Positions 10,852 through 22,918 of a stretch of 64,000 nt of DNA are shown here, piece by piece. The position numbers and the translations under genes are program-made. A model generated the notes under the pieces. The model was not told the origin of the DNA, made no database searches, and was given only the letters and a program-made list of their open reading frames with translations. The first letter of the stretch is position 1, and every line of letters begins with the position of its first letter. Source of the stretch: Phoenix dactylifera (Eukaryota; Streptophyta; Magnoliopsida; Arecales; Arecaceae); assembly GCF_009389715.1 (NCBI RefSeq), contig NW_024068505.1:62001-126000 (forward strand), in the 5' to 3' direction.

Positions 10852-13197
10852 TACAGTATATTAAGGTATAAAACTTCATCCAGAGTTGTTATTGTGGAAA
10901 TAACCAACATGTGGTACAAGAAAAGAGATGTGCCTACGGCAACTTTTCTGCTTTTGCTTTACCAACTTTTTCCCTATCCTGTTTTGCCTTCAATTATTTG
11001 GACTTTCTGCTATTCTAGTCTCATCCGTGCGTAATGAATGCACTTTTGGATCTTTCGCTGCAACTAAAGATGGCATATCTCAGTCCTTTCCTCTGATTTT
11101 TTAGCTCGCTCGTATTGGTTCTTTGGCCACCAAGACACTGAAATATCAGCAGAAAAAAAAAAAGGTAGATCGACGCCAATCTTCTAGGTTTTGTAGCATT
11201 CAAATGGTTGCGCTTGTTAATTAGTAAACTGTAACCACTTTAAGAATCAGGAAACAGGATGCACCATCTCATTTAAGAGCAGGGAATAAGAAAACACACG
11301 CAGAAGATAGCATCAGCAAACTTGTTATTGGCATAAAGAAAGAAGATGGATAGGTAGATTGCAGAGACTACAGCAATGGTGAACTAAAGAGCAAACCTGC
11401 CACTGATTATGAACTAAAGAGAATTGGGATGTGGTTTGCTGGCACTGATTATATTTTCAAGAAAAGTAAGTTTAAGCTCAAAGGAATATGTTCATATTTT
11501 TATTCTGGCTTGTTGATTTTTTGAATGCTATAATTATAAGTCAAGGATGTTTCATTCGCTCTGATCAATTGCTCCTTGACTTATGAGTTCATTCCAGTTC
11601 TAACTATTTTGCTTTAAATCATTTGCTTTTAATGGCTAGATGTTCATTCCAGTTCTAACTATTTTAAATCATTTGCCTTTAATGGACTTCTTATTTTATA
11701 GATGGACTGGGGAGAGTGAGGAGAACACGAGGGCCCACTCGAGCACGGGACGTATGGAGCCTACCTGAGGATGAGAAGATTGTCGTCCATTGCAACGAAC
11801 TAGGGCAACCCATCAAGAATGCTGCAAGCATTTTATCCACTTTTTTAGGATCAGTTGCGCGGAAGGGACAATTGTGTCCGCTCAACTATACGAAATGGAA
11901 TGAAATGCTTTCTTCGTATAAGATTGAGCTTCTTAGAATTGTTGAGGTAAAGAATTGAAGTTGCTTTACTATTTTCAAATTATTTTTTTGATTTAACATT
12001 GATATAACATTTTTGACTTTGATGTAGACCAAAGTTTGTCCCTTCCTGCAAATAGCCATGATTGGGTGCTGAAGTCCTGTCAACCGCAAATGGAAAGAAT
12101 ATAAGGCAAAGCTAAAGGCGGATTGGGAAGCACGAAGGCATGACTGGAAGAGGAGGTGGCCCGTGTTTGTCCTCCAGATGTAATCTCTCATCAGTGGAGG
12201 GAGCTTGTCACTACTGGTTTTCCGAGAGAAGCTCAGGTTGTGTATATTTTTTCAATACCTTAGATTGTATTTAATATTATTATAGATTAGAAATTTATAC
12301 ATTATATACAATTACATTGTTTATTGTTTTTCGGGGAAGACCATATTCCAATATTGGTAGAGGCTGCTCGAGCATCGCAGACTGTTCCTCACACTTCAGG
12401 CTCCATGAGTTATGCGAGGCGTAGAGCTGAATTCGTAAGTTTTTTTGAAACTCTTTAAATTTATCTTAAATTATTCTATCATATAGCATGTATACTCGTG
12501 AAATATACTTTTTGTTGTAGGTGGATGATAATGGGAGGGAGCCTGGTAGGGTGGTAGTTTTATAGGATGACTCACACCCACCGAGATGGAAGCTTTGTCC
12601 GGGAGGAGTCAAGAGATTTAGTTGTATGTATTCATCTTTGACTTGTGCTGTATTTTTTTTTGGTTCTATTATTCGCATACATTAATTTGATTTTTTTTTT
12701 TTAGAGATATAGGATAGGGCAACAAATCTTATTTCAGAGCGCGTCGGGGGGTCATCATCATCCGACGCAAACAATCATATTGAAGCTCAAGTGCTTACTG
12801 AATTGATGGGCCAGAGCGTTATGGTCGAGTGCGGGGTTACGGCGTTGGAGTTACCCCACTCAGTTGTCTTCAGTGGGCACATATATAAGAAATGCCAGAG
12901 AAGGTAGTAAACACTGCAGAAGTTCGTCATCTTCAAGCAACTATTGAAGAGCTGAAGCAAAACTAAGCAAATTTGCAGTCTCAGCTTACGAATATTACAT
13001 CCATGTTACAACGATTTCTACCTTCTCAGGTAATTAACTTTATTATATTTCAATACTTTACATATTATCAATTATGATATGAGTTAATGTATCACATTAT
13101 TCCTTACTTTTATGTTTTCTCTTTTTTTTTTTTGTAGATTCCTGATTCTTCAAACGCTTGTAGACATGATGATGATGGAGCTGAATCCCGTCCCTGA
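10047..13197 (+). pseudogene. Second CACTA gene (Ptta/En-Spm / TNPA-type), degraded
   Basis: Exon 1 (10047-10212) starts MPRGKRFRDIEFQH and is Ser/Gln/Pro-rich. A 1.49-kb intron (10213-11701) contains a TA microsatellite near 10826. Exon 2 (11702-11946) gives RTRGPTRARDVW and a conserved block ending LNYTKWNEMLSSYKIELL. Exon 3 from 12028 shows NRKWKEYKAKLKADWEA but needs at least two frame changes. Later pieces read TSGSMSYARRRAEF (before 12435), DDNGREPGRVVVL (about 12520), then SERVGGSSSSDANNHIEAQV (about 12735), and finish near 13197. This is the usual partner gene of plant CACTA elements, thought to bind subterminal repeats. The several frameshifts make it a pseudogene. Confidence 0.75.
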
Positions 13198-13478
13198 TGC
13201 ATTCTAGATTTTCTTTTATGAGTTTGATATGTATATGTTTCTGTTTTTTCAGAGTACATTGTAATTTGCTTTTTCAGAGTACATTGTAATTTGTATGGCA
13301 GCTTTTCTGATACATGAGTTAAAAACATGGAGTTTTAATCAGATATATCAATATTCATATTTTGAATGATCTGAGCATTTGTGTCAATGTATCAATGTAA
13401 TACAGGTTCATATTGTTATAATATATGTTTTGTAATTTGTATTTTATAATACTGATTATTGTTTTATTTTTTTTAAAT

Positions 13479-14977
13479 CAGGAATTCCCTGGAACTGGAG
13501 GGATGTTGCCTACTAGTACTGGTAATTAAGCTCCTCTAACCTCTCTATCACGCCCTTCTGCGTCCCCTTTTGACAGGATGGCCTCTCATCATATCCAAAA
13601 TGAGTTAGCTATTTGCTGAGGCTTTATGTAGTTTTGGATCACCAAAAAGGGTGGCCTTCCGTGAACTGGTTAGTTTCTTGATTCTATTGTGATGTGTTGG
13701 TGTGTTGATTTAGATATCCTTTTGAGTTCTTCTTGGTTAGTTTTCTTGATTCTGTCGTGATGTGTTAGTGTGTTGATTAGATATCCTCTTGACTTCTTCT
13801 TCAATCTCTCCTTCCACATGGTGAGCTTGTTACTAATTGAGACCCCTAATTTAGTTTGGATGCAGAGGGTCTACAACTCTAGATCTAAAAAGGTGGTCTT
13901 TAGTGTCCAATTTTGTTTACGCTGTGTAGTTATTCGTTTATTAAATCCTCTCTTGTGTTTGGTAGGGCTGATGAGATGCAACAAGAGCTGTAGGCTAAGA
14001 TGGACTAATTACCTGAGGCCAGGGATCAAGCGAGGCAACTTCACAGAACAAGAGGAGAAGCTCATAATCCATCTCCAAGCTCTTCTTGGCAATAGGTAAA
14101 ATATCAGCAAACATGCCTTAGATCCCGAAAAAAAAAACTTTAGAATATATGAGCTTTCTTTGCACAATTTGAGTCAACTTATAAATTAATATATGTTCTT
14201 ATCATATAATATGAAGTACTTTGGTCCTAGGCTCACTGTGGTTTATGCCTATATTGGTGTGTTAGATGGGCAGCCATAGCTTCTTATCTCCCAGAGAGAA
14301 CTGATAATGACATCAAGAACTATTGGAACACCCATCTGAAGAAGAAACTAAAGAAGCTCCAAGCTGGTGATGGCAGCTCAATGAGTGGTGGGCTTTCTTG
14401 TGATCAATCTGTCCCAAAGGCCAGTGGGAGAGGAGGCTCCAAACTGACATCCATATGGCAAAGCAAGCTTTAAGAGAGGCACTGTCTGCTAGACAAGCCC
14501 AATTGCCTAGCAGAATTGAAGCCCTCCAATGGCAGCTACTCTTTTACAAAACTAAGCCAACCGGCAACATCGTCATCGATGACACCCTATGCATCAAATA
14601 CTGAGAACATATCACGACTGCTCGAAGGGTGGATGAAGAATCCACCCAAGTCGAGAGCAGCTCAGACCAATTCGGAGTCTACGCAACATTCGATCAACAA
14701 TATGGTTGGGACTTACTCATCCTCCAGCGAGGAATCAGCCAGTGCAGCCAACCATGATCTCACTGCAGCGCCAACTATGCTTGAATCATTGCTCAATGTG
14801 GACTCGTCGACACCAGAGATGTCTGAAACAAGCTTCTTCCAAGGTGAAAGCAGTACAATCTCAGATTCACACATGCCACTCTCCTCGCTTGAGACCTGGC
14901 TCTTGGATGAATTTTTTGGTTCAGTGAAGGTAGAACTAATTGACATGCCATTAGGTGATACTACCGAGCTGATCTAA
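13479..14977 (+). pseudogene. Captured R2R3-MYB gene (MYB60-like, subgroup 1) inside the CACTA
   Basis: R2R3-MYB proteins are plant transcription factors; subgroup 1 includes MYB60, MYB30, MYB94 and MYB96. Only the tail of exon 1 is present (13479-13521, ending PTSTG with one gap). Exon 2 (13966-14095) is exactly 130 bp, the canonical R2R3 length, and encodes [20 protein letters not shown] through HLQALLGNR. Exon 3 (14266-14977) continues [20 protein letters not shown] and [11 protein letters not shown]. Then come [20 protein letters not shown], reached by a one-base shift near 14415, and after a second shift near 14490 ENISRLLEGWMKNPPKSR and an acidic C-terminus ending at 14977. The LLEGWM block is characteristic of MYB60/subgroup 1. 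Introns are kept, so capture was from DNA, not mRNA. The start codon and most of R2 are missing. Confidence 0.9.
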
Positions 14978-15490
14978 ACCAAGTGCTGTTGGAGTGGGTT
15001 TTTGGTTCATTTTTCGTGTAGGCCTTGGACTGATTCCGATTAGAAAGAGCTCTCAATGCCAATGAAGAAGTGTGAATTCTAAATATCCACATGGACATGC
15101 AGTGTTATATAAGTCAACTCGCGGGAGTTCGAGAATAATTTCTATCTGTGAGGTCTTCTGTGAAGTCTTTGAAACTATCTTTTGTAAGGGGCTTTGTATC
15201 TTGGGTGATGTCAGATAGATTAAACTATAGGACTTTTTTAGTCTTGTTCACTTCTGAATTGTAATCAAGCGGTGTGTAGAAAGGAAGGATTGTCATGTCC
15301 AGAAAATGTGGTTAATTATTACTTCTCTATACTCTGTTAGTTTTCTAATTTGGCAGTATAATGAATGTGTTTTAAGAACGTTGCTCACCAAAAGAAACAA
15401 ACAAAGAAAAACAGTGTTTTGGGGATGAATTCTGATGGATATCTCCTATGGATCATATCATCTTGCTCTCTGTACACGGAATAAAGAGGT
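14978..15490 (+). other. Probable 3' flank of the captured MYB gene
   Basis: No open frame. Directly downstream of the MYB stop, and before the subterminal repeats begin at about 15520, this is most simply the MYB 3' untranslated region and flank carried along in the capture. It can be tested by alignment with a host MYB60-like gene. Confidence 0.35.
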
Positions 15491-15499
15491 CCATGAGTA

Positions 15500-15935
15500 A
15501 AGAGGTCCCTGATGCTTGTGCCGACGCAAAAAAGCGTCGGGGAAATGCTCGGGGAAAATCAGGAATTGCCGACGCAAAAAAGCGTCGGTAAAAAAGGTCG
15601 TGGCACCACCAGCAATTGAGCAATTTCCGACGCTTAAAAGCGTCGTGGAAAGGTTAATGCCGACGATGCTATACAAGCGTCGGTAAATCAGGAATTGCCG
15701 ACGCAAAAAAGCGTCGGGGAAACCGCTCTGTCGGTTTATCGTCGACGCTATGTAGGCGTCGGTAAAGCCATGTTTTGCCGACACTTTACTCAAGCGTCGG
15801 CAAAACTTTTGCCACTCTGGTATATCCGACGCTTTGCCAACGCTTGGCTTGCGTCGGGGGTGTTTTAAGCCGACGCTAATTAGCGTCGGCAAAGCTCCAC
15901 AAAAAGCGTCGGGTAAGGTCCTTTTTCCTGTAGTG
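15500..15935. repeat. CACTA 3' subterminal and terminal repeats
   Basis: About ten copies of GCCGACGC/AAGCGTCGG in both orientations, including repeated GGAATTGCCGACGC blocks near 15560 and 15690, closing with CCTGTAGTG at 15927-15935. It matches the left-end motif set and so supports one element rather than two abutting ones. Confidence 0.88.
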
Positions 15936-16214
15936 TTCCTTGGCTGTGGATGATCCATCAAAGTTTAAGGTCCATTGCCCATCTTCTACTATTGCAATCT
16001 ATTCTATCTCACCTGAAATTTCTTCAGAAAGCTCGATAGAGTCTTTTGATGGGCCAGTAGAATGGCAAAAACTTGCCTCTTTATCAGATGTATGCATGCA
16101 ATCCGAGAACACTTTGGGGTGAACACCCATCGGAACAAGTAGGGTCAATAGTTCAGCATTTAGGCCGTAACATTTAGCAAAAAAAAAATCTTTAACCCAA
16201 CAAGTGCTCTCCAA
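15936..16214 (-). pseudogene. Gypsy-type RNase H, upstream half (split by CACTA)
   Basis: Read on the minus strand, the frame from 16214 ends ...EDGQWTLNFDGSSTAKE at the CACTA border and resumes EGGVGIVL at 5084. WTLNFDGSS is the standard start of the RNase H domain in Gypsy polyproteins (W.L.VDGSS/FDGSS). The part nearer 16214 (MESTCWVKDFF) is not clearly recognisable. Confidence 0.7.
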
Positions 16215-19200
16215 ACCAAGCTAGATAGTCTCCTTTCTCCCATGTTTCCTCTCTCTTGCACACCTTCTCACCTGTTAGTTTTTCTTTCTTCTCTTGTGCA
16301 TCTAACCTCTATCTCCTCTCTTTCCTCCTATGTTCTTTGCTCACACCAAAATAAAGAATTAGGAATTCATATTTTAGAATAGGCAGAGACAAGCCACTCT
16401 TAGATGATATCTACTATCAAAAGTAGGAAATAAAACCATTTAACGTAAGTTTTTCTTGTACTCACCAAGTTTGTGCTATCGAGCATTTTAGGGTATAGGA
16501 TCCTCTTTTTTTTTTTTTTCTTTTGAGTTTTGTTAGACAGCTAACTATACCAAGAAATGAGTTTTATTGTTCAGATTCTTTTGTATTGTAACATGTTTTG
16601 GAGCAATTTTGATGAAAATAAGGAGTAATTAGGATTTTTGCCTATTTTCAGAACTTTCGATCAACTGCAGTTCTGGAGTTATAATTTGAGACATACATAT
16701 CCATTTTGGTATCACTAGTTTTAGTTAAAGCCTAATTAGTCATCAAGTTCTTGTGAGTTAGTACCTATAAGACGATAGTACTATGTTGAAAGCCTTGTCT
16801 ATGGAGAGAGTTGTAATTATGTGCTCCAATATGCATAAGTGAGAATAATGTATTCTAACCAATACTTAATAAAAGAATAATATATATTTTCCATTTTTTT
16901 GCTTAGATATGTTTTGAAATGCTGGAATATCTAGTTTTTTTATTGTGTGCTATCACATGTGAGATGAGTTCTCTCCTCATAGTCTACTATTCTTAAAATT
17001 TTGAAACAAGATTTTTTTACAAAACTAATCTTGTATGAATCCCGTGTAATATAATTTGTGAATTTGCGGAATTCATGTAACGGATATATTAACAAATGTG
17101 TGTCACATAGCATAAGAGTTATTGTATATAAAAGGAATTGAAACTAAAACTTCTATAAGAATTTGACAATGAGATTTGATGGGTTGGAATTCTAAGCCAA
17201 TTTCATAGAGCAAATCATGACAACTTATTGATGTTTGTCATGGAGCAATTCATGGCACCTGATTGATGGTTAACTAATTTATTTTGCCTAAAACCCATCA
17301 TTTTATTTATGTTCAAATCTGGAAGTCAATGAATTTTTTGTTCATAGATATAGTGAGAATTTGAATATTATATTCAAACTCCTTTATCTATTTAAAATTA
17401 TTTTGAATCTATTGCAAATTACGCATTTTACTTACATATCGTTTACTCTTTTTAGATGTGGCATACTAGTATAACTTAGTTGGAGTTAATCATTAATTTC
17501 TTTTCTTATTTGTGAACCTATCGGCTTAAAACTTTGTGTGATAGTTAATTGAATGTAAGAACAATGAGCTGAACAATGGATCGGGCTCATATAAGGCTGA
17601 TTTCATGAGGTATACAGCATCACAAGTCTATCCATGTGATGAAATTAAGTTTCTACCTAGCATTAGGTGCCTTAATTTGCTCCTCCAAAGATTGGAATAA
17701 CAAGTTGCAAAAATCGTTGTATTACTTCTTTAATTTATCCTAATCATCTACATTTTGCAAGACCATGACCTTCATTAATAAAGTAAAATTCTAGAGTTGA
17801 TGCCAAAATCTGCCAAAATACTATATTGATTGGATGGATAGGTAAAATAAGCTTGTAGCACTGCGATTATTCACTCAGGACTATTGTTAGTAGAAATCTT
17901 AGGACTCTCAGTACATATTCTACTTATTTTAAACTTTTACATTATGTTTGACTCATAGAAACGTAAAAGAATCGGAATGAGAAATGGAATGGAATCAAAA
18001 TGGAAGATAAGAAATTGGAATCATCATTCATTTCAAAAAGGGACATTCTAAAAGTTAATTTAACTTGTTATATATTTGAGTGAAATAAATTTTATACTAA
18101 TTTTTGAATATTATCATGGACTAATAATTAGAAATAAATCTTGTAAAAATGATCATTGTAATTCTTTAGATATTACGGACTTGGCCACCATAATGTTAAA
18201 ATAGATAGGTCATTTAACATTTTCATAGCATTTCCATATTCTTGTTATTTTATTGTAAATAATAATATATTTCTTTTTTATATTTTATTTTCTATTATTT
18301 TGATATTATGATGTGTTATTTACTATATTCTTAATTTTATTTATTTTATTTTTTATTATTTACTTTTTATTTTATTTTACATAATTTATAAATTTTTATT
18401 CTACATTTATTTTATATTTTGTTTTTGTATACATTAATTCCTATTTTAATATTTATAAAATTTAATTTTTATTTTTGTATAATTTAATAATACTTGTTCA
18501 TTTTTATCAAGTTTTTCTTGAGTGTGCACTGATGATGCTTGTTTATTACTGTATATAACAAATTTTTGAGCAAAACTATTATGAATATTTGCTACTTTAT
18601 ATTTTATTTTTTAAGAAAATTAATATTTTAATTAAATATTATGTAAATTATTTAATTTTATTTATGTCATAAAAATAGTTGACTTAGATCAATTATTATT
18701 TTATATTATAAGTATTGCAACTTAGTTTACACTATAAAACTTCATACATTCTCATCGCTCTAGGGGAATGAAAATTCCTCCCATTCAAGAATCCCCTCAC
18801 ACGAGAAGGGAATCAAAATTCTTATATTCAAGAGAACGATGACCTAAAGTAATATGATTCTTTGCTTATTCTATGGACAGGGTAAGTATTTTTCATGCGA
18901 AAGAAGAATTTAGCTTCCGTTGCATGAGTCCACCATTGGATAATCGAACAATCGCTTTAAGATATGTGCATGCTAATGAATGAAAAGTTCGGAGTGCTTC
19001 AAGATCTGTGCAAGGTATGATCCAATGGTCATTGTTGCGAAAGAACATCAATCATTGTTTTATATGATAGATACAACCCAAACCCTTATTCTATGCGGCA
19101 AAGATAAAATTATTTGCCTTCCATTATAAATCTTCTTTATTCTAGTAGTGCTCGAGATTTTCTATACCGTGCCCCTTAGGAACTTTTTATTCTAGCAACA

Positions 19201-20264
19201 TCTGTGCAGCTCATGGCACAACTTGGTCAGTCATGTTAATAATTTTAAACTTTCTATTGAAAAATAAACACCATTTAAAAACTTGGTCAAGCCTGTCTTA
19301 ACTAGTGATTTCAGAGTCAAACAAGCCGAGTCCAAATCATATTTCTCAATGATAATGTCTGCATTGTGCAAGTTTAAGCAATAAACTTTGAGCAAGTTAA
19401 GATGTGTTTAGTACATTCGGTAAAATCTTCCCAACTTTGATCAAGCTCTTTGCACAAAGTTGATTTCCTCCTAGAATCTTGTGCGTGTATGCTGGACCTC
19501 AATCTCATTCTTGACAACAAAATAAGCAGCGGAAAAAGCTTTAGATCTTCGTTTCTTTACCTCTTTAATAAAATGCTTAAGCCGGACAAAGGGTTTCAAT
19601 GTCTTTTGAAAGTTAATATAGACATCTTGAAGGCCTAGCATCTCTTATGGTCCAACCTTAGAAGTCTATCAATACCCATCAAGAGCGTTTGGTGTTGTAT
19701 GAAATCATAGCTATTCTCATTTTCGTTACGACAAGAGATGATCCATCTTGACCTTCCCTGTCCAAGGGCATCTTACAGGCAAGTTTTTAAGAACAGATCA
19801 TGGTAATGTTTTCATTTGTGTGGCTTCTTGAAGTATGTGTACTCTAAAGATACTCTGCAAGCAAGGTGAAACTAAAACCTAATGGCTAAGGCTAATTACT
19901 GTCCAGCCTTGATTTGACTACAGTCTATTTTGTTTACGTTTTACTCGTTGGAATATGATGATACACACTGGTGACTTGTTTTAGATACATTGACAACTAT
20001 GTAATACACGCTTACTATTTGTTCAGAACATAGGCCAAGAATTCAAAGGTAATGGCCATCAAAACAAGTCCAGGAAACAAATTTTTCCACAATTGACCTT
20101 GAGAAACTTTTGTCTATAATAAATAGACGATGGTCAAAACGAGGAAGGAAAAGTTCTGGGTAGTTTAGACCCAACCCACCTGGCTTAATCTTTGGGTGGC
20201 CCGGTGGCTCCAGGCCAGACCACTTAGGCCAGGGTAGGCCCAAATTTCATCCCTCTCTCTCTCC

Positions 20265-20307
<43 letters not shown>

Positions 20308-20504
20308 GCACACAACTGATCGGAAACATGTATAATAGATTTAAATAAATAATAGTTTATATACTCTCGTCTATCCATTTAATAAAAATTAATGGAGTGA
20401 AATATAGTTGCCAAAAGAATAATATAGAATTGCATTTACTGGTAGTTGGCTCAGAAACCTATGAACAAAGACATGCCAGTTTGCAACATTTAGGGGATGG
20501 ATGC
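16215..20504. other. Long AT-rich stretch, no gene seen
   Basis: No convincing coding frame or RNA gene. Between about 17930 and 18870 a very AT-rich core (18200-18740) is bordered by sequences such as GGAATGAGAAATGGAATGG on the left and CGAGAAGGGAATCAAAATTC on the right. That is reminiscent of Harbinger-type miniature elements, but I could not define ends or a target duplication. A short frame at 19450-19638 has no recognisable similarity. Confidence 0.4.
20259..20302. repeat. (CT)n microsatellite
   Basis: An almost pure CT run followed by CACACGCACACA. A simple repeat, useful as a polymorphic marker. Confidence 0.9.
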
Positions 20505-21060
20505 TGATTAGGAAAATATTGGATATCTCGATTTCGGATTAGACTGACCTTCTTGTTCTCGGTATAAACCGAGGTGAACAACGTCGGCAAAATCTGAGGA
20601 GCTAATCTACATGTGCCAGTAAGCTGCAGCAGTTATGACAACACTGTTGTCAGTGCACGTTTAGTATACTCACTGTCATATGCTGCTCATACAAATGTTT
20701 TTCATATCGTAAAAATACAATTGCTATTACTTGGCTATTAACACACGTTACATCAAATCAGGTAACCATACAATTGACTACCCTATATAAGGGGTAGTCC
20801 GGGGGTCTTTAGGTAAGCTCATTAATTCAGAGAACTCCACACTACAAAGATTTCTCCCTTCCATATTATTGTCTCACTGTTTTAACTTAGGCATTGGGAG
20901 GTCTCCTGTCGGAAACCTTCTGGAAAGAGGACTTGTTGCAAGTCGACCCTGGAGAAAACTAGTTCTTCCACATCTTGGCCAACTAGTTCAGTTCGGTTCA
21001 CACCGACCTCAGAATCATCTGACCTATGCTCCGACTTCGGTTCACAATTCTACGACAACA
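20505..21060 (+). repeat. About 550-bp Gypsy-type LTR, copy A
   Basis: It starts TGATTAGGAAAATATTGG and ends CTACGACAACA. It aligns with copies at 34283-35360 (after removing a LINE) and 51655-52205, which are 545 and 551 bp. Shared landmarks are CCGAGGTGAACAAC, GTTATG.CAACACTG, CCATTAACACAC (or similar) and TTCAGTTCGG. Confidence 0.75.
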
Positions 21061-21086
21061 GATTAGCGCTACAAAAAAGGTCCTAG

Positions 21087-22429
21087 CTATATCGATACCA
21101 AGTGAAGGCAAAATTTTCTGCCTGAGTCCGTGCGGTGGAGGCTTGAGCTTCCGCGGACTCGACTTTGTCCTCGACCATCTTTACCCTCTCCTCGGACCAG
21201 TCCAAGTCGAGGTACGAGCCTTGGGTGATGATGGATATGAAGACGCGGTACCGGCGGGCAGCTGAGCGAGGACGACCCCCTCCAGAGGGGCTGACCTAAT
21301 TGGTGATACAATCTCGAACTCAAGGTCGAGCTCCACATCCTCTGCCCGAGGTACTGGCACCTCGGGGGAGACTCTAGAAATCGAGGCCTCGGCGGCAGCT
21401 TCGGCCATAGGGGGGCTGAGAAGGACTCTCCCCTCGATTTCTTCTTCTGGGAGGTTCACCTTTGGACACCGCGGCTGACCTCTTGCACATCGTCATTCAG
21501 ATTAGCACCAAGTTGGTCTTCATAGTTGCAACAGTTGCAAAGCCAAACACTAGGTTAAAAAAGAACATGATGACGAGGAGAAAATATAAAAAAATTTAAA
21601 GAAGTTTACCCTGAGGATCGGCTGGGCTCAGAATGACATTAATCAATGTCTTCTCGGACAACAACTCTTGTAAAGCAGGAATCTTGGATTTAAGAAGAGT
21701 GTCCATGGATCTTTGATCATTGCTAGATAGCCTTGGAGGCTGGTTCAAAGATCTATGAGGTCTCCTCCATAAGGTTTCAAACCACCATGGTTGCTCAGTG
21801 GAAATGAAAAAGAATCTCCCTTTCCATCCATGAATGGAAGAGAAAGTATCTCAGATCAACTGGCAACCTTTCCGAGGAGAAAAGTACCACCAGTTGCTTT
21901 TCCAAGGATGCCTTTTTAGATCGAAGCATTTCCAAAAAAGAAAAACTGATGCCCGAATGTTCAAAAGAACCAGCTGAGTCGAGATGAGGCTGTAAACCCA
22001 CCACGACTGAACAAAGAAAGGATGAAGAGGTAATCTCAACTCGGCCCTGAGAGTGTCCTTGTACAGGCCGGGCAAAGTTGGAGGAGGGTTTGTTATAAGG
22101 TCATCGAGACCGGCGAGCTCAAAAGTGAACTCGGAAGTAATGATGTCTCGAGCTCGGATGAGTTTCATCTCCTCTTAAGTGAGGATGGACACTTTATAGT
22201 CCAGGCCAGAACGGACCTCAGGCTCAACCCAACCTAGAAGTGAAGACTGCCAAACTTGAGGAGAATGGTCGAACGACCAAGTCTCTGTTGAGGCGTTGAC
22301 CTCGACATCACTCATGGGGGTAGAAAAATCAAGAAAAGAGGTGAAGAAGAAAACAAGGAAAGGAATTCGATCAGTCAAGGGCAAGATCCTACCAAAAAAT
22401 GAAAGAAATGCGGAGGATGCCAGAGCCAA
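21087..22429 (-). pseudogene. Antisense gypsy-type transposon ORF, broken
   Basis: Minus-strand reading from 22429: MALASSAFLSFFGRILPL, a stop at about 22172, then MKLIRARDIITSEFTFELAG, then PLHPFFVQSWWVYSLISTQL (22168-21851). The RLPLHPFF...Y....QL.LN core followed by a WYYFS-like segment resembles the 'putative gypsy type transposon' domain (PF04195-like) of plant retroelements. A frame change near 22000 and several stops follow. A further acidic Glu/Pro-rich piece is read at 21459-21181. No catalytic function is known for this family. It is inactive here. Confidence 0.55.
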
Positions 22430-22549
22430 AGAGAAGGAGCTTCATCGAAGCACCACCTGGGAGCTTGAGCACTTGAGCACTTGGGAAGATTTACAAATGA
22501 AAAGCAAGAGTGCAAAATGAGGAAGGGGTTACCCTTATATAGAAGCATT

Positions 22550-22852
22550 GATAGCCCTGATCAAAGCAACGGTTCAACTACTCGAGCAGATTTTACCATG
22601 TGTCAACTCAGGATACGACGTGGGCAATCTACTAGGATACACTATAAATTTTTTTTTTATACTATTGCCTCACTATTCTAACTTAGGCATCGCAGGATCT
22701 TCCGTTGAAAATCCTTCGACAAGAGGACTTGTTGCAGGTCACCCAGAGAGGAAACTAGTTTTTTCAAACCCTGGCCAAATAGTTCAGGTTCATACCAACC
22801 TAGAGTCATCCAACTTGCACTTCGACTATGGTTTGGGATTCTGCTGCAACCA
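22550..22852 (+). repeat. Diverged, partial Gypsy-type LTR, copy B
   Basis: It aligns with the last 300 bp of the LTR copies at 20505, 34283 and 51655 (GTGTCAACTCAGG, ATTCTAACTTAGGCAT, GAGGACTTGTTGCAGGTC, GATTCTGCTGCAACCA). The following 65 bp (ATGCTATTCCAAGG through GCAAACTCC) are also shared with copies C and D and lead, after two later insertions, into the PAR1 copy 1 flank. Confidence 0.65.
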
Positions 22853-22918
22853 ATGATGCTATTCCAAGGTCTGGAAGCCATATATCTCCGCTTTTGGCTT
22901 TCCGAGGGCAAACTCCTT

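Larger units (their letters stand above)
5085..15935 (+). mobile_element. CACTA (En/Spm-type) transposon, 10.85 kb, carrying a MYB gene
   Basis: The left end is CACTACAGCAAATG and the right end reads CCTGTAGTG, so the termini are inverted CACTACAG. The element is flanked by the 3-bp target duplication TTC (5082-5084 and 15936-15938). Both ends carry arrays of CCGACGC...GCGTCGG subterminal repeats. Inside, left to right: a GC-rich leader, a TNP2/TNPD-like transposase (6194-9913), a second Ptta/En-Spm-type ORF (10047-13197), and an R2R3-MYB gene fragment (13479-14977). Both transposase genes have stops or frameshifts, so the copy is not autonomous now. Interruption of a Gypsy RNase H reading frame by the insertion confirms the borders independently. 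Confidence 0.93.
20505..22852 (+). mobile_element. Deleted Ty3/Gypsy element (Tat-like?) with antisense ORF
   Basis: The left LTR is 20505-21060. It is followed at 21061 by GATTAGCGCTACAAAAAAGG, which looks like a primer-binding-site region. The right end (about 22550-22852) is a diverged, partial copy of the same LTR. The interior (about 1.5 kb) has no gag-pol but carries a minus-strand ORF related to the gypsy-type transposon domain. Elements of the Tat lineage are known for an extra antisense ORF between pol and the 3' LTR, so a large gag-pol deletion in such an element would give this layout. Lineage and orientation are inference; the LTR pair is seen. Confidence 0.55.

Noticed and set aside
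13966-14977. The MYB as a normal host gene next to a transposon
   Set aside because: It lacks the start and most of R2, has two frameshifts in exon 3, and lies inside matched CACTA ends with a target duplication.
15458-15961. 167-codon minus-strand frame with repeated TDAFLRRQF
   Set aside because: Produced by the CACTA subterminal GCCGACGC repeats.
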